This document shows, piece after piece, positions 34,221 through 43,706 of a stretch of DNA of 64,000 nt (positions are counted from its first letter, which is position 1; each line of letters begins with the position of its first letter). Below the pieces are notes generated by a model. It was not told the DNA's origin, did no database searches, and saw only the letters and a program-made list of their open reading frames with translations. The position numbers were made by a program, and so were the translations under genes. Source of the stretch: Micavibrio sp. UBA6929 (GTDB lineage Bacteria; Pseudomonadota; Alphaproteobacteria; Micavibrionales; Micavibrionaceae); contig DKAJ01000012.1 in the NCBI GenBank assembly GCA_002448815.1, forward strand, positions 79,056 to 143,055, read 5' to 3'.

Positions 34221-35018
34221 TTATAAAACCACAAGCGACGCGCTTGCATTGCGCAAAGTGGCAATAATACTTTGCGCCGCCAGCATAGAGCTTTTAGGGT
34301 TCTGAGGATCAGGCGTGTTTTCAACGCGCGCAGTCATGGTGCTAAATTCGCCTTTGACGGTAATCTCGTGACAGTTGCCCGCAATGTCAGGATCTGCCCA
34401 AATTTCCACGCCTGTGTTCTCGGCGCCAATACCCGCAAGCGAAAGCGTAGCCGCAACATTCAGGTTCGCAGGGAAACCTTTTGCCGCTTCTAGCGCATTG
34501 CCTGCAAAGATTTGTGTTTTTTCGGTGATGTTGTCTAGGTCAATATTGTTATCAGTAATATAAGGCGCGCCCGCATAAGCCAGTGGCTTTTTGGTGGAAG
34601 CGATTGATGCGCTGATGATCCCAAGATTTTTCATGGATGACACACCATCAATGCCAGTAAGTGCGCCGCTTGGCACGATGATGCGGCTCTCGCTGACACG
34701 GGCTTGATCCAGGATATCAGGCGCGGTTAAAAGGGCGCATGCACTAATCATGATCATGTCGCGGCGTGCGGCCAAACATTTGCGCGCTAAGTCTTGCGCG
34801 GCGGATGGGGGCAGAGCCTCGACAATCAGGTCACATTGCGCGATCAGATCATCTTGCGTCAGGTTGGGCACGTTGAAATCTTGCTTTAGCGCAGGGTCGC
34901 TGACCCCGTGCAGGGTGAACCCATCAATGCCCCCTTGCAGGGCCTTGCAGACCGCTCCGCCTATGGCGCCAACGCCGATAACGCCGACTTTTTTCTGTTG
35001 AGAACCACTTGAAAACAT
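34221..35018 (-). CDS. nadX: L-aspartate dehydrogenase
   Basis: This enzyme oxidises L-aspartate to iminoaspartate, feeding NAD synthesis, with NAD(P) as the acceptor. The 265 residues start with a Rossmann loop VGVIGVGAIGGA. The family block lies in the second half: PSGALTGIDGVSSM, FPANLNVAATLSLAG, then DPDIAGNCHEITVKGEF and the ending NPKSSMLAAQSI. The GAGGGG site 7 bases before the ATG on the minus strand fixes the start. nadA and nadC are not beside it. A homoserine dehydrogenase is much less likely because the catalytic domain does not match. Confidence 0.88.
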   Translation of the reverse strand: MFSSGSQQKKVGVIGVGAIGGAVCKALQGGIDGFTLHGVSDPALKQDFNVPNLTQDDLIAQCDLIVEALPPSAAQDLARKCLAARRDMIMISACALLTAPDILDQARVSESRIIVPSGALTGIDGVSSMKNLGIISASIASTKKPLAYAGAPYITDNNIDLDNITEKTQIFAGNALEAAKGFPANLNVAATLSLAGIGAENTGVEIWADPDIAGNCHEITVKGEFSTMTARVENTPDPQNPKSSMLAAQSIIATLRNASASLVVL

Positions 35019-35064
35019 AGGAAAACCCCTCGCTTTGTTTCGCCAGAATGACCATAATCATACA

Positions 35065-35835
35065 ATGGAACAATGGCAAGACCAAGGCATCATTCTATCA
35101 TCACGTAAACACGGTGAAAGCGGCGCAATCGTCAGCTTGCTGACCCGCACGCGCGGCCGTTATGTCGGCTATGTGCGCGGCGCGCAGGGCACAAAGATGC
35201 GCGGCGTTCTTGAAATCGGCAATAGCGTCGATGTCGCATGGCAAAGCCGCGTCGCGGAAAATATGGGGACATATGCACTAGAGCTTAGCGCTAATGCTGG
35301 CGTGCATCTGCTCCATGACCCGCTGCGCCTCTCGGCGTTGCAGGCCGTGTGCGCCTTATGCGATGCCGCCATGCCCGAGCGCGAAGCCCATGAAGGTCTG
35401 TTTGATGGTACGCTTGCGCTGTTCGAGGCAATGAAAAACGAAGACATCTGGGCCGCGGCCTATGTCATGTGGGAAATTGCTTTCTTGCGTGAGCTTGGCT
35501 TTTCTTTAGACCTGTCTAAATGTGCTGCTGGTTCAGGGGATGATGATTTGATTTATGTGTCGCCCAAAACAGGCCGCGCCGTCAGTCGCAGTGCTGGCGC
35601 GCCCTATAAAGAAAAGCTGTTATCCTTACCTGCATTTTTAACGCCGCGCGGCGGTGACATTGATGATATCGCCATTGATCAGGCGCTGCAATTAACAGGA
35701 TTTTTCTTCGAACATTGGGCTTTTACCCATCATTCTCGCGGAATTCCAGACGTACGCTTGCGTTTTGCCGAAAGATTTGCCAAGACTATAAAACCCGCTG
35801 ACATAGCTGATTCAAAGGACCTTAAACGCGCATGA
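35065..35835 (+). CDS. recO: DNA repair protein RecO
   Basis: RecO anneals single strands and loads RecA with RecR. I choose ATG 35065, giving 256 residues that begin MEQWQDQGIILSSRKHGE, the normal alphaproteobacterial RecO start; the frame upstream to TTG 35035 adds ten unconserved residues. The N-terminal OB-fold contains LLTRTRGRYVGYVRGAQG, and the rest is the helical domain; the family's zinc Cys are not evident. The stop overlaps parC by 4 bases (ATGA), showing coupling. Confidence 0.9.
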   Translation: MEQWQDQGIILSSRKHGESGAIVSLLTRTRGRYVGYVRGAQGTKMRGVLEIGNSVDVAWQSRVAENMGTYALELSANAGVHLLHDPLRLSALQAVCALCDAAMPEREAHEGLFDGTLALFEAMKNEDIWAAAYVMWEIAFLRELGFSLDLSKCAAGSGDDDLIYVSPKTGRAVSRSAGAPYKEKLLSLPAFLTPRGGDIDDIAIDQALQLTGFFFEHWAFTHHSRGIPDVRLRFAERFAKTIKPADIADSKDLKRA

Positions 35836-38063
35836 GCCAAACGACCGACCCGATTGAGCATAATATTATCGATCAACGTTTTTCTGATTTATTGTCAGAT
35901 CGTTATCTTTCTTACGCGCTGTCCACGATTATGAGCCGATCTTTGCCAGATGTGCGTGACGGCCTGAAGCCTGTACATCGCCGCCTGATGTACGCAATGT
36001 ATCAGCTCAAACTCAACCCGCAGCAACAACCTAAGAAATCTGCCCGCGTTGTCGGTGATGTGATCGGTAAATACCACCCGCACGGTGATACGGCCGTTTA
36101 TGATGCGATGGTGCGCATGGCACAAGACTTTGCGCAGCGCTATCCGTTGGTGGATGGGCAAGGTAACTTTGGTAACGTTGACGGCGATAATGCCGCCGCG
36201 ATGCGTTATACTGAGGCACGCCTGACAGATGTGGCGTTACTTCTGCTTGACGGTATCGAGGAAGACGCTGTTGACTTTCGCCCGACCTATGATGGTTCGG
36301 AAAGCGAGCCAATCGTTTTGCCCGGTGGTTTTCCGAATTTGCTCGCCAACGGTGCCAGCGGCATTGCCGTGGGTATGGCAACGAATATTCCGCCGCATAA
36401 CGTCGCAGAGCTTTGCGAGGCGATGGAGGTCATGCTGGATCGTGACCCGTCGATTGAGGATCTTTGCGCTATCGTAAAAGGCCCTGACTTCCCAACAGGC
36501 GGTACGCTGGTTGAGGGGCGCGATGCAATTATCAACGCCTATAAAACGGGTCGCGGATCATTCCGCATGCGCGCGAAATGGCATAAAGAAGAGCTCAAGC
36601 AGGGGCAGTATCAAATTATCGTCACGGAAATTCCGTATCAGGTACAAAAATCACGCCTGATCGAGAAAATCGCCGATCTGATTACATCCAAGAAAATTCC
36701 AATGCTGGATGATGTTATGGACGAAAGCGCCGAAGACATTCGTATTGTCCTAACGCCGAAAAACCGTAATGTGGAGCCTGAATTATTGATGGAGGCCTTA
36801 TTCCGTCATTCTGATCTTGAAGGCCGCTTTAGTCTGAACATGAACGTTCTTGATAACGGCCTTGTGCCGCGTGTCATGAACCTGAAAGAGGTGCTTCAAA
36901 GCTGGCTCAACCACCAACAAGAAGTCTTAGTGCGCCGTTCACGCCACCGTTTGGGCAAGGTCTTGCACCGTCTTGAAATTTTGGATGGTTATTTGATCGT
37001 CTATATGAACATTGACGAAGTGATCCGCATTATCCGTTTCGAAGATGAGCCTAAAGAAAAGTTGATGGCGACATTTAACCTAACGGAAACGCAGGCTGAG
37101 GCTGTTTTGAACTTGCGCTTGCGCCGCCTTCATAAGCTGGAAGAAATGGAAATCCGCGGGGAGCATGATAAGCTCTCTGAAGAGCGTGATCAGCTTGAAA
37201 AGCTTATCGGATCCGAAGCGCGTCAGTGGACACGCATTAAAAAACAAATCGCCGCCTTGAAAAAGCAATTCGGCCAAGATACTGCGCTTGGCGCACGTCG
37301 TACGGTCATTGGTGATGCGCCTGCCGCGATTGATATCGACCTTGACGCCGCCATGATTGAAAAAGAGCCTATTACTATTATTTGCTCGGCCAAGGGGTGG
37401 ATCAAGGCCATGAAGGGCCATGGCCATGACCCGAAAGGGTTCTCTTATAAGGATGGCGACAAACAAGGCGTTATCCTTGAGGCGCAAACAACGGATAAAA
37501 TCCTACTCTTTGCCAGTAACGGGCGTTTTTATACGCTTGGCGGCGATAAATTGCCATCAGGGCGCGGCTTTGGTGAGCCTTTGAGTCTGATGATTGACTT
37601 ACCGCAGGGCGTCGATCTGATATCGCTTCAGGTCTATGAGGAAGGCCAAAAAATGCTGGTGGCCTCAACTGATGGGCGCGGCTTCATTGCAAACTCAGAT
37701 GACTTACTTGCGCAAACCAAAAACGGTAAGCAGGTTTTGAATGTGTCAGGCAATGTAACGGCAAAGATTTGCTTGCCGCTGGCTGATGAGGATGATCACA
37801 TCGCCATTATTGGCACAAACCGTAAGCTTTTGATCTTTGATCGTGCGGAGCTACCTGAAATGAGCCGCGGTAAAGGTGTGATCTTGCAAAAATATAAAGA
37901 TGGCAAGCTGTCTGACGTTAAAGGTATGACGCGCGAGAAGGGGCTTGAATTCCGTTATGGATCGGGCACTACCGTTGTCGATGATTTGATGGCATGGCTG
38001 GGCAAGCGCGCTTCAACGGGGCGTATGCCGCCTAATGGCTTCCCGAAAAACAACAAGTTTTAA
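35832..38063 (+). CDS. parC: DNA topoisomerase IV subunit A
   Basis: ParC is the DNA-cutting subunit of topoisomerase IV, which unlinks daughter chromosomes. It has 743 residues. The active-site Tyr is near 126 in AAAMRYTEARL; the quinolone-resistance region upstream reads GKYHPHGDTAVYDAMV. A coiled-coil/tower region follows to about 490, and then a short C-terminal beta-propeller. GyrA would have a GyrA-box and longer C-terminus, so ParC is preferred. The stop shares four bases (TTAA, 38060-38063) with the stop of the convergent gene. Confidence 0.94.
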   Translation: MSQTTDPIEHNIIDQRFSDLLSDRYLSYALSTIMSRSLPDVRDGLKPVHRRLMYAMYQLKLNPQQQPKKSARVVGDVIGKYHPHGDTAVYDAMVRMAQDFAQRYPLVDGQGNFGNVDGDNAAAMRYTEARLTDVALLLLDGIEEDAVDFRPTYDGSESEPIVLPGGFPNLLANGASGIAVGMATNIPPHNVAELCEAMEVMLDRDPSIEDLCAIVKGPDFPTGGTLVEGRDAIINAYKTGRGSFRMRAKWHKEELKQGQYQIIVTEIPYQVQKSRLIEKIADLITSKKIPMLDDVMDESAEDIRIVLTPKNRNVEPELLMEALFRHSDLEGRFSLNMNVLDNGLVPRVMNLKEVLQSWLNHQQEVLVRRSRHRLGKVLHRLEILDGYLIVYMNIDEVIRIIRFEDEPKEKLMATFNLTETQAEAVLNLRLRRLHKLEEMEIRGEHDKLSEERDQLEKLIGSEARQWTRIKKQIAALKKQFGQDTALGARRTVIGDAPAAIDIDLDAAMIEKEPITIICSAKGWIKAMKGHGHDPKGFSYKDGDKQGVILEAQTTDKILLFASNGRFYTLGGDKLPSGRGFGEPLSLMIDLPQGVDLISLQVYEEGQKMLVASTDGRGFIANSDDLLAQTKNGKQVLNVSGNVTAKICLPLADEDDHIAIIGTNRKLLIFDRAELPEMSRGKGVILQKYKDGKLSDVKGMTREKGLEFRYGSGTTVVDDLMAWLGKRASTGRMPPNGFPKNNKF

Positions 38064-38635
38064 AAGCTAGCTGGGCTATTTGGCGGCGGTGCATCTGATG
38101 GTGTTGTCAGGGGCTCAAGTTCGCGTTCCACGGCTTGTGTAAAAGCGTTACTCTTTATAAAGTTAAGATAGCCTAGTATTTTTTGAGGTGATCCTGTGAT
38201 GATCACATTGTTCTTGTCAATTTTATCAAAACCGTTATCAACTTTGTGGAACTCTTCTGTAAGAAGCCGTCCAGCCTTATGGTGGCAAGCCAAAGCCATG
38301 CAAACTGATTCTTTTATTTGTGGGGCGTCTGAAACAAAAAAGAGATGCAAGCTTAGTGTGTTTTGATGACTTTTATCTTCATCTAATGCGCCTGACGGTA
38401 TGTTTATATAGGCTTGAACCTTGTTATTTAATTGCTCGGGGAGTTTTATCTGATTTGGATGTACTTGTAATCCAAGCATGCAGCTCGCAGCATATAGAGA
38501 TGAATCATTGTCATTCTTTTGGTTTAGTCGCAGGACTTTCTGCTCAGAAGTTTGCATGAGTATGGGGCCAATTGTTGGTGTGTCCAGAATATCTCTAACG
38601 ACTTTATCTGCGGTGCTATAATCAAATTTTAACAT
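38060..38635 (-). CDS. Protein of unknown family, paralogue of the next gene
   Basis: I do not recognise this 191-residue protein. It has no signal or membrane segment and ends in a Pro-rich tail. It aligns along its length with the product of the gene at 38686-39252: YSTADKVVRDIL with YQNADKPIQDIL, LSLHLFF with VELSLFF, and near the end VIITGSPQKILGYLNFIKSN with TLIGSPKLISEYLNYMASN. The two are tandem duplicates that have diverged. It is the last of five co-directional genes after EAL-motA-motB. Its start ATG 38635 has only a weak AAGAG site. Confidence 0.82.
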   Translation of the reverse strand: MLKFDYSTADKVVRDILDTPTIGPILMQTSEQKVLRLNQKNDNDSSLYAASCMLGLQVHPNQIKLPEQLNNKVQAYINIPSGALDEDKSHQNTLSLHLFFVSDAPQIKESVCMALACHHKAGRLLTEEFHKVDNGFDKIDKNNVIITGSPQKILGYLNFIKSNAFTQAVERELEPLTTPSDAPPPNSPASF

Positions 38636-38685
38636 TACTCTTGTCTTTTTAATGCTTGTGGGTGTTGCTGTTGGTTTTTTTGGCT

Positions 38686-39252
38686 TTATGACGGTTTGTA
38701 AAGGTACTCTTCGCTAATTTCTGGGTATCTAGTGTTTAGTATTTCTAGAAAGTGTGGTCCAAATGTATTTGATGCCATATAGTTTAGATATTCACTGATT
38801 AATTTGGGCGAGCCAATTAAGGTAAACTCATTATTTCTAATATCTGTAGCTAATGTGTACGCGTCTGAGAATTGCGCGCTTAAAAGATTTTTCTTATTAT
38901 GATAAGACGTAAGGGCAACATAAAAAGCCTCGGCAATATCGCAATCGTCATCATTGAAGAACAGGGATAGCTCAACCCGGTGCTTATCGGACCGATCCGG
39001 TATAAGAGCTTCCGCTGGAAATGTAATTAAACCATCGATATTTAGCTGAATTGTCTCGTGTACATTTATAAAGTCAGGGGCAAGTTCGGCGCTTAATATG
39101 GCTTTGCATAGAGCTATATTTTTTGTGTCTGGGTCAATGTGTGCGGGAATGGATTCCCCTTTGCTTGCCTCAATTCGAAGACCTTCATCATAGGCCGCAG
39201 ACAGAATGTCTTGAATAGGCTTGTCTGCGTTCTGATAACTGATATAGGGCAT
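38686..39252 (-). CDS. Protein of unknown family, paralogue of the previous gene
   Basis: A 188-residue cytoplasmic-looking protein of unknown family. The start is chosen at ATG 39252: alignment with its paralogue begins exactly there (MPYISYQNADK against MLKFDYSTADK), and GGAG lies 5 bases upstream; the longer frame to 39294 has no counterpart. A shared core of about 100 residues runs from the segment FPAEALI to LIGSPKLISEYLNY. It is 64 bases after motB on the same strand, so a motility or stator role is a reasonable guess from position only. Confidence 0.82.
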   Translation of the reverse strand: MPYISYQNADKPIQDILSAAYDEGLRIEASKGESIPAHIDPDTKNIALCKAILSAELAPDFINVHETIQLNIDGLITFPAEALIPDRSDKHRVELSLFFNDDDCDIAEAFYVALTSYHNKKNLLSAQFSDAYTLATDIRNNEFTLIGSPKLISEYLNYMASNTFGPHFLEILNTRYPEISEEYLYKPS

Positions 39253-39316
39253 ATAATCTCCATACTCTGGCAATTCTGTCAGAGTGTATATCAACTAAAT
39301 GAGTAAAAGTAAAGCT

Positions 39317-40432
39317 TTATGGAAACTCGACCGCGCCAGGGGTGCGTCTGAACGTTCCGATCGGCACTTGCACTGGTGAAGGCGGTCCAGCATTACCAGG
39401 GCCAGCCTCGGCGTCAGCATCGCTGTCAGCCGCTTCGTCTGCAATAATATCGCCCGCCATATCCTCAGCCTTCTTGTTAAACGCTTCAGGTTTGGCAATT
39501 TCTTCTTTGAGTAAGACAATCGAAATGCGGCGATTACGTGCATTGTTTGGATCTTCTGGTAATAAATGCTCGGTATCGGCGCGGCCAATCACATTTTTAA
39601 TGCGGGCCGTATCCATGCCAGATTCTTGGATGACGCGGCGCGCTGTATTTGCGCGGTCAGCGGAAAGCTCCCAGTTGGTGTAGTTCGCGCCAGGGCCGTA
39701 AGGAATACTGTCTGTATGACCGCGAATAGAGATATCATTGGCTAATGGTGCAATCAAGTTAGTCACTTTTTCCAGCAGCCTGCGCGGCAGATCAAGCATC
39801 TTTGCACTGCCACTGGCGAACATTGGGCGGCCTTTTTCATCGACGACTTGGATGCGCAGGCCTTCTGGGGTGATATCAATCAGCAAATTTTTTGCCAGCT
39901 CTTTTAGGTCATCATCTTTTAAAATCGCCTCTTCGATGATTTTCTTTGTTTCTTCAAACATGGTTTCTTCGGCCTTACGAAGCGCTTCTTTTGCCGTGTC
40001 AACGGCTTGGACGGCCTTGGTTATAACTTGCTTCTTTTCTTTTGTCGGTGTGTCGGTTGTTTCTTCCGTGCCGTCAGGTGACTTGCGCGCACTTTGGTTG
40101 TTAACCGACGCGGCTTTTTTCTCATTAGAAACAATAGGCTGCTTGTTCGTTGCCATTGATCCTTCGGCGGACATGGAAAGGCCGCCTAGGACGCCGCCTG
40201 CGCCGCTGGTGAAGTCAGACACCTTCACTGCCGTAGGGTCAAAGTAATTAGAAATAGCGTTTTTTTGCTCATCCGTTGTAACGTTAAGCAGCCATAACAG
40301 CAAGAAAAACGCCATCATCGCCGTCACGAAATCCGCATAGGCAACTTTCCATGCGCCGCCGTGGTGACCGCCGCCTTTGACGATCTTCTTTACGATTATG
40401 GGTTGTTCTTCTTTTTTCTCTTCATCGGCCAT
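39317..40432 (-). CDS. motB: Flagellar motor stator protein MotB
   Basis: MotB anchors the stator to peptidoglycan and carries the proton path. The 371 residues start with a basic stretch and one membrane helix (about 30-50); the conserved Asp near 34 is in VAYADFVTAMMAFFLLLWLL. A long linker (about 60-190) includes a charged coiled coil. An OmpA-type domain follows (about 215-330) with FASGSAKM, RGHTDSIPYG and ARNRRISIVLL. A Pro/Ala/Asp-rich tail of about 40 residues ends the protein. The long linker and N-terminal GGGHHGGAWKVAYADF resemble alphaproteobacterial MotB. motA is 12 bases upstream. Confidence 0.95.
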   Translation of the reverse strand: MADEEKKEEQPIIVKKIVKGGGHHGGAWKVAYADFVTAMMAFFLLLWLLNVTTDEQKNAISNYFDPTAVKVSDFTSGAGGVLGGLSMSAEGSMATNKQPIVSNEKKAASVNNQSARKSPDGTEETTDTPTKEKKQVITKAVQAVDTAKEALRKAEETMFEETKKIIEEAILKDDDLKELAKNLLIDITPEGLRIQVVDEKGRPMFASGSAKMLDLPRRLLEKVTNLIAPLANDISIRGHTDSIPYGPGANYTNWELSADRANTARRVIQESGMDTARIKNVIGRADTEHLLPEDPNNARNRRISIVLLKEEIAKPEAFNKKAEDMAGDIIADEAADSDADAEAGPGNAGPPSPVQVPIGTFRRTPGAVEFP

Positions 40433-40444
40433 AGCTATATCATC

Positions 40445-41332
40445 CTATGACGGGGTAGGAAGCTCGTTAAGGCTTTCTTCGAGTTCTTGGAAAGTAGGCT
40501 GAATGTCGTGCGGTAAAATCTTACGGCCAAATTCAACGGCAACTTGCGGCGCAGCGCCTGATAAGAATGAAACAATGCATGTCCTGATGACTTTGTAATA
40601 ATGCACCTCAGTTTCGGCCTTCGCGGTCATAGCACCTGCAATAGGGCCAAAGAAACCATAGGCAAACCATACACCAAGGAATGTTCCAACTAAGGCGCCG
40701 CCGATAAGCTTACCAAGAACTTCTGGCGGTTCTGAGATAGAAGCCATTGTTTTAATAACCCCCAAAACAGCCGCAACAATACCTAGCGCCGGAATACCGT
40801 CGGCCATAGTTTGTATAGCATGACCAGCATGGCCTTCGTGATGTTCGATACCTTCGATTTCTTGATCCATGATGGATTCGATTTCATGCGGTTTGTCATT
40901 ACCAAGCGAGATAATGCGCAAATAATCACAAACAAAAACAAGGGCGTGATGGTTGTGCTGGAACGTTTGGAACTGTCCGAAAAGATCACTTTCATGCGGG
41001 TTTTCGATGTGTGATTCTAGCGCAAGCCAGCCTTTAGTGCGAGCGAGTTTGAAAATCGTAAAGAGAACACTGAAAAGCTCGATATAATCATCTTTACTGT
41101 AGGCACTTGGCTTGGTGAGTGCGCCAAAATATTTCATTGTCTGTTTGATGCCATCGCTGCTGTTGGCAATCATAAAGGCACTCACCGCGCAGCCAAGGAT
41201 AATAACAATCTCACCAGGTGCCGCAGGAAGGATGTTGGCGGTCAGAAGGTGCATAGCCTTCTCAAAGCCAGCGGTCATAATCAAACCGCCGATCGTGCAG
41301 CCAAGAACAAGTAATAAGCCTAATAACTTCAT
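40445..41332 (-). CDS. motA: Flagellar motor stator protein MotA
   Basis: MotA forms the ring around MotB and turns the rotor. The 295 residues show four membrane helices (about 4-24, 38-57, 175-200 and 208-235), with the long cytoplasmic loop in between holding the charged segment LARTKGWLALESHIE. The final helices contain the signature ADGIPALGIVAAVLGVIKTM and GALVGTFLGVWFAYGFFGP. motB follows 12 bases later. Other flagellar genes are not in the window. Confidence 0.96.
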   Translation of the reverse strand: MKLLGLLLVLGCTIGGLIMTAGFEKAMHLLTANILPAAPGEIVIILGCAVSAFMIANSSDGIKQTMKYFGALTKPSAYSKDDYIELFSVLFTIFKLARTKGWLALESHIENPHESDLFGQFQTFQHNHHALVFVCDYLRIISLGNDKPHEIESIMDQEIEGIEHHEGHAGHAIQTMADGIPALGIVAAVLGVIKTMASISEPPEVLGKLIGGALVGTFLGVWFAYGFFGPIAGAMTAKAETEVHYYKVIRTCIVSFLSGAAPQVAVEFGRKILPHDIQPTFQELEESLNELPTPS

Positions 41333-41399
41333 ACGCGTATCATCCCAAGGTAATTTTTACACACAACGCCGATGATTGTGCGTTTTTTTGTTTTTATAA

Positions 41400-43028
41400 T
41401 CAAGCAGCAGATTGGGTTTTGTTAATATAATCCGGAGCAGGGCGCGGGCGTGAATAGTAAAACCCTTGTCCGTATTGGATGCCGAGTTTTCTTAATGTTT
41501 TTACCAGATCATAATCTTCGACATATTCCGCGACCACATCAATGCCCAAATCGAGGCACATATTCGTAATATTTTTTACAATGGTGATGTCGCGCTGAGA
41601 TTCTCGGATGTTGCGGATATATTTGCCATCAATTTTGACGCAATCAACATTAAGTTCTTGCAAATATTGCAGTGACGCAGATCCAGCGCCAAAATCATCC
41701 AGAGATACTTTAAAGCCTAGAGCGCGAATTTGGTCGATGTATGACGCAACGCTTTTAAGGTCTTCGATATGATAAGATTCAGTGATTTCAAATGACAGGC
41801 GCGTATGCACATTATCGTATTTCATCAAAAGCGCGCTAAGGCGGTTGAAGAAGCCCTCATCTGCAATGGACTGACCAGAAATGTTCATTGCAAATTTAGT
41901 ATTGGTCGTCCCGGCCTTATAGTGAATATAATTTAAAACCTTGTCCGCTACGGCTAAATCAAAATCAATGGCCATGCCAACATCCTCGCAGAACATTATC
42001 CACTCTTGGGTGCTGCCGTAATTAAAGCGCGACAAAACCTCGTAATGAGAAAGCTCTCCAGTGCTAAGCTCGACAATGGGCTGGAAATAAAGGTCAAAAC
42101 GCTTGGTGTTGATAAAGGTTTCAAGCTCTTTGATTTTTTCTGAGTTGGCGTCCATATAGCTGGTGAAGCCTTGCTTGATGTCATTAATCTCAAGCTTTGC
42201 GCCGCGGCGCTCAAACTCGTTAAGCGTGTAGAGTAATGAATGGGCGGCCTGTTTAGGCGACATGGTTGTTGTGTCTGCCGCAATTGTTTTTTCCTTGATG
42301 TCTAAGCCTTCCCCGTGCGGGTCGTTGCTGATCATAAGGTCGGTAATATATTGCTTTATGCCTTCAATATCGGCGTTGCGTTCATGCAAAAGTGTGTATT
42401 TATTATCTGCGATCTTGCCAGCGGCATCGCCGCCCAGTGATGTTTTGCTGATAGAGGCTGCAATTTCATTAGAGACTTTGGCCCAAGTTTCTTTGCCTAC
42501 GCGTTCCTTATATGCGGTGTGCGAACCAAGGTCCAAAAATGTAATATCGGCGTCCTTGTTCAAGGAGTTTGCAACCAATAACTTTTCCTCTAACGCTGTT
42601 GAAAGGTCTTCTTTTCCAGGTAAAGTGATGTTGGCTTGATCTTCTGCAGGTTTGAAAATCATGTCTTCCAAATTATTGGACAGGCCAACAGTTGCGTAAA
42701 AGACATTGCTTTGCGGCATCTTGATGCAGCTGAATAAAACTTTACGTTTATTGTGGTTAAGCTCTACGAAAAAGGGGCCAATGCGTTGGCCCACAACGGC
42801 TTGTTCAACGGATTGCTTTAAGTATGATTGGTCTTCTAATGTAAAGATATCATACCACCGGCACTCTTTGATCGCGGCGTCTGTCATGCCAATAAGATTC
42901 TTGGTGGCCCCAAGTGCAGATAAAATAAAATCGTCGTCTTTGATCTCAAGTAACAAGTCAGCAGAAGCAAACGAAAAGGCGAGAAAACGATCTCTTTGTT
43001 TTTTTATCGTAGCACTATCGTTTGACAT
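41400..43028 (-). CDS. PAS-like/EAL-domain cyclic-di-GMP phosphodiesterase
   Basis: A 542-residue signalling protein. The N-terminus (about 12-130) looks like a PAS fold. A middle region (about 145-290) looks like a degenerate GGDEF domain without the GGDEF motif. The EAL domain (about 300-535) is complete: HYEVLSRF (EVL for EAL), FAMNISGQS, SFEITES, SLDDFGAG, CVKIDGKYI, VAEYVED and YGQGFYYSRP keep the metal and catalytic residues, so it is probably active. It lies directly upstream of motA-motB on the same strand (67-base gap) and is likely co-transcribed, which suggests it lowers c-di-GMP to favour motility. Confidence 0.9.
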   Translation of the reverse strand: MSNDSATIKKQRDRFLAFSFASADLLLEIKDDDFILSALGATKNLIGMTDAAIKECRWYDIFTLEDQSYLKQSVEQAVVGQRIGPFFVELNHNKRKVLFSCIKMPQSNVFYATVGLSNNLEDMIFKPAEDQANITLPGKEDLSTALEEKLLVANSLNKDADITFLDLGSHTAYKERVGKETWAKVSNEIAASISKTSLGGDAAGKIADNKYTLLHERNADIEGIKQYITDLMISNDPHGEGLDIKEKTIAADTTTMSPKQAAHSLLYTLNEFERRGAKLEINDIKQGFTSYMDANSEKIKELETFINTKRFDLYFQPIVELSTGELSHYEVLSRFNYGSTQEWIMFCEDVGMAIDFDLAVADKVLNYIHYKAGTTNTKFAMNISGQSIADEGFFNRLSALLMKYDNVHTRLSFEITESYHIEDLKSVASYIDQIRALGFKVSLDDFGAGSASLQYLQELNVDCVKIDGKYIRNIRESQRDITIVKNITNMCLDLGIDVVAEYVEDYDLVKTLRKLGIQYGQGFYYSRPRPAPDYINKTQSAA

Positions 43029-43235
43029 GAATGAGTTAACTTTAGCCGTTAGGTGGTTTTATAAGTTGAATGATAATGAAATAATTATAGCATGCTTTGG
43101 GGGATAATTGAATGCGACAATTTATAAAATTTTATCCTTTATTTATTTAATATAATTTGCGTACAATAAATACATTACATTTTTCTGAATTTAAATTGAT
43201 CCCATCGAATAATCTTAAGTGAGCAGGTAAAAATC

Positions 43236-43697
43236 GTGGAAAGTTCTTCTTATTTCGAAGCCATTCAGTTGATCGAACGTTTGCACAGGCATTTTATGGA
43301 TGTCCTGAAGGTAGAGCTTGATCGCAGTAACATTCAAGACATCAATAACGTGCAAAGCATGATCTTGTATAATATTGGCGATGATGAACTGACCGTGGGC
43401 GAGCTAACTGTGCGCGGTTATTATCTGGGGTCAAACGTGTCATATAACGTCAAGAAAATGGTTGAAAACGGTTACTTAGAGCAAGAGCGTTCCGTCCATG
43501 ATAAGCGCTCTATCCGTGTAAAATTGTCGGAAAAAGGCAGAAAATTGCATGCGCTTGTGCAGGAGATGTTCTTGCGTCATCAAGGCGCGATTGACGAGGC
43601 AAACCTCGAAGATGGGGCGCTTGATAAAACGAATGATATGCTTCGCCGTATCGAACGCTTCTGGGCAGCGCAAATTCAATATACAGGTGACTTTTAG
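43236..43697 (+). CDS. LdtR-like MarR-family transcription regulator
   Basis: A 153-residue winged-helix regulator. The signature block RGYYLGSNVSYNVKKMVENG, followed by VHDKRSIRVKLSEKG, closely resembles LdtR-type MarR regulators of alphaproteobacteria, which control an L,D-transpeptidase and envelope stress. It starts at GTG 43236 with AGGT upstream. The divergent, AT-rich 207-base region before it separates it from the EAL gene and contains a TATAAT at 43151; no clear operator was seen. Regulation of the L,D-transpeptidase cannot be tested here because no ldt gene is in the window. Confidence 0.88.
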   Translation: MESSSYFEAIQLIERLHRHFMDVLKVELDRSNIQDINNVQSMILYNIGDDELTVGELTVRGYYLGSNVSYNVKKMVENGYLEQERSVHDKRSIRVKLSEKGRKLHALVQEMFLRHQGAIDEANLEDGALDKTNDMLRRIERFWAAQIQYTGDF

Positions 43698-43706
43698 TAA
43701 TACGCC

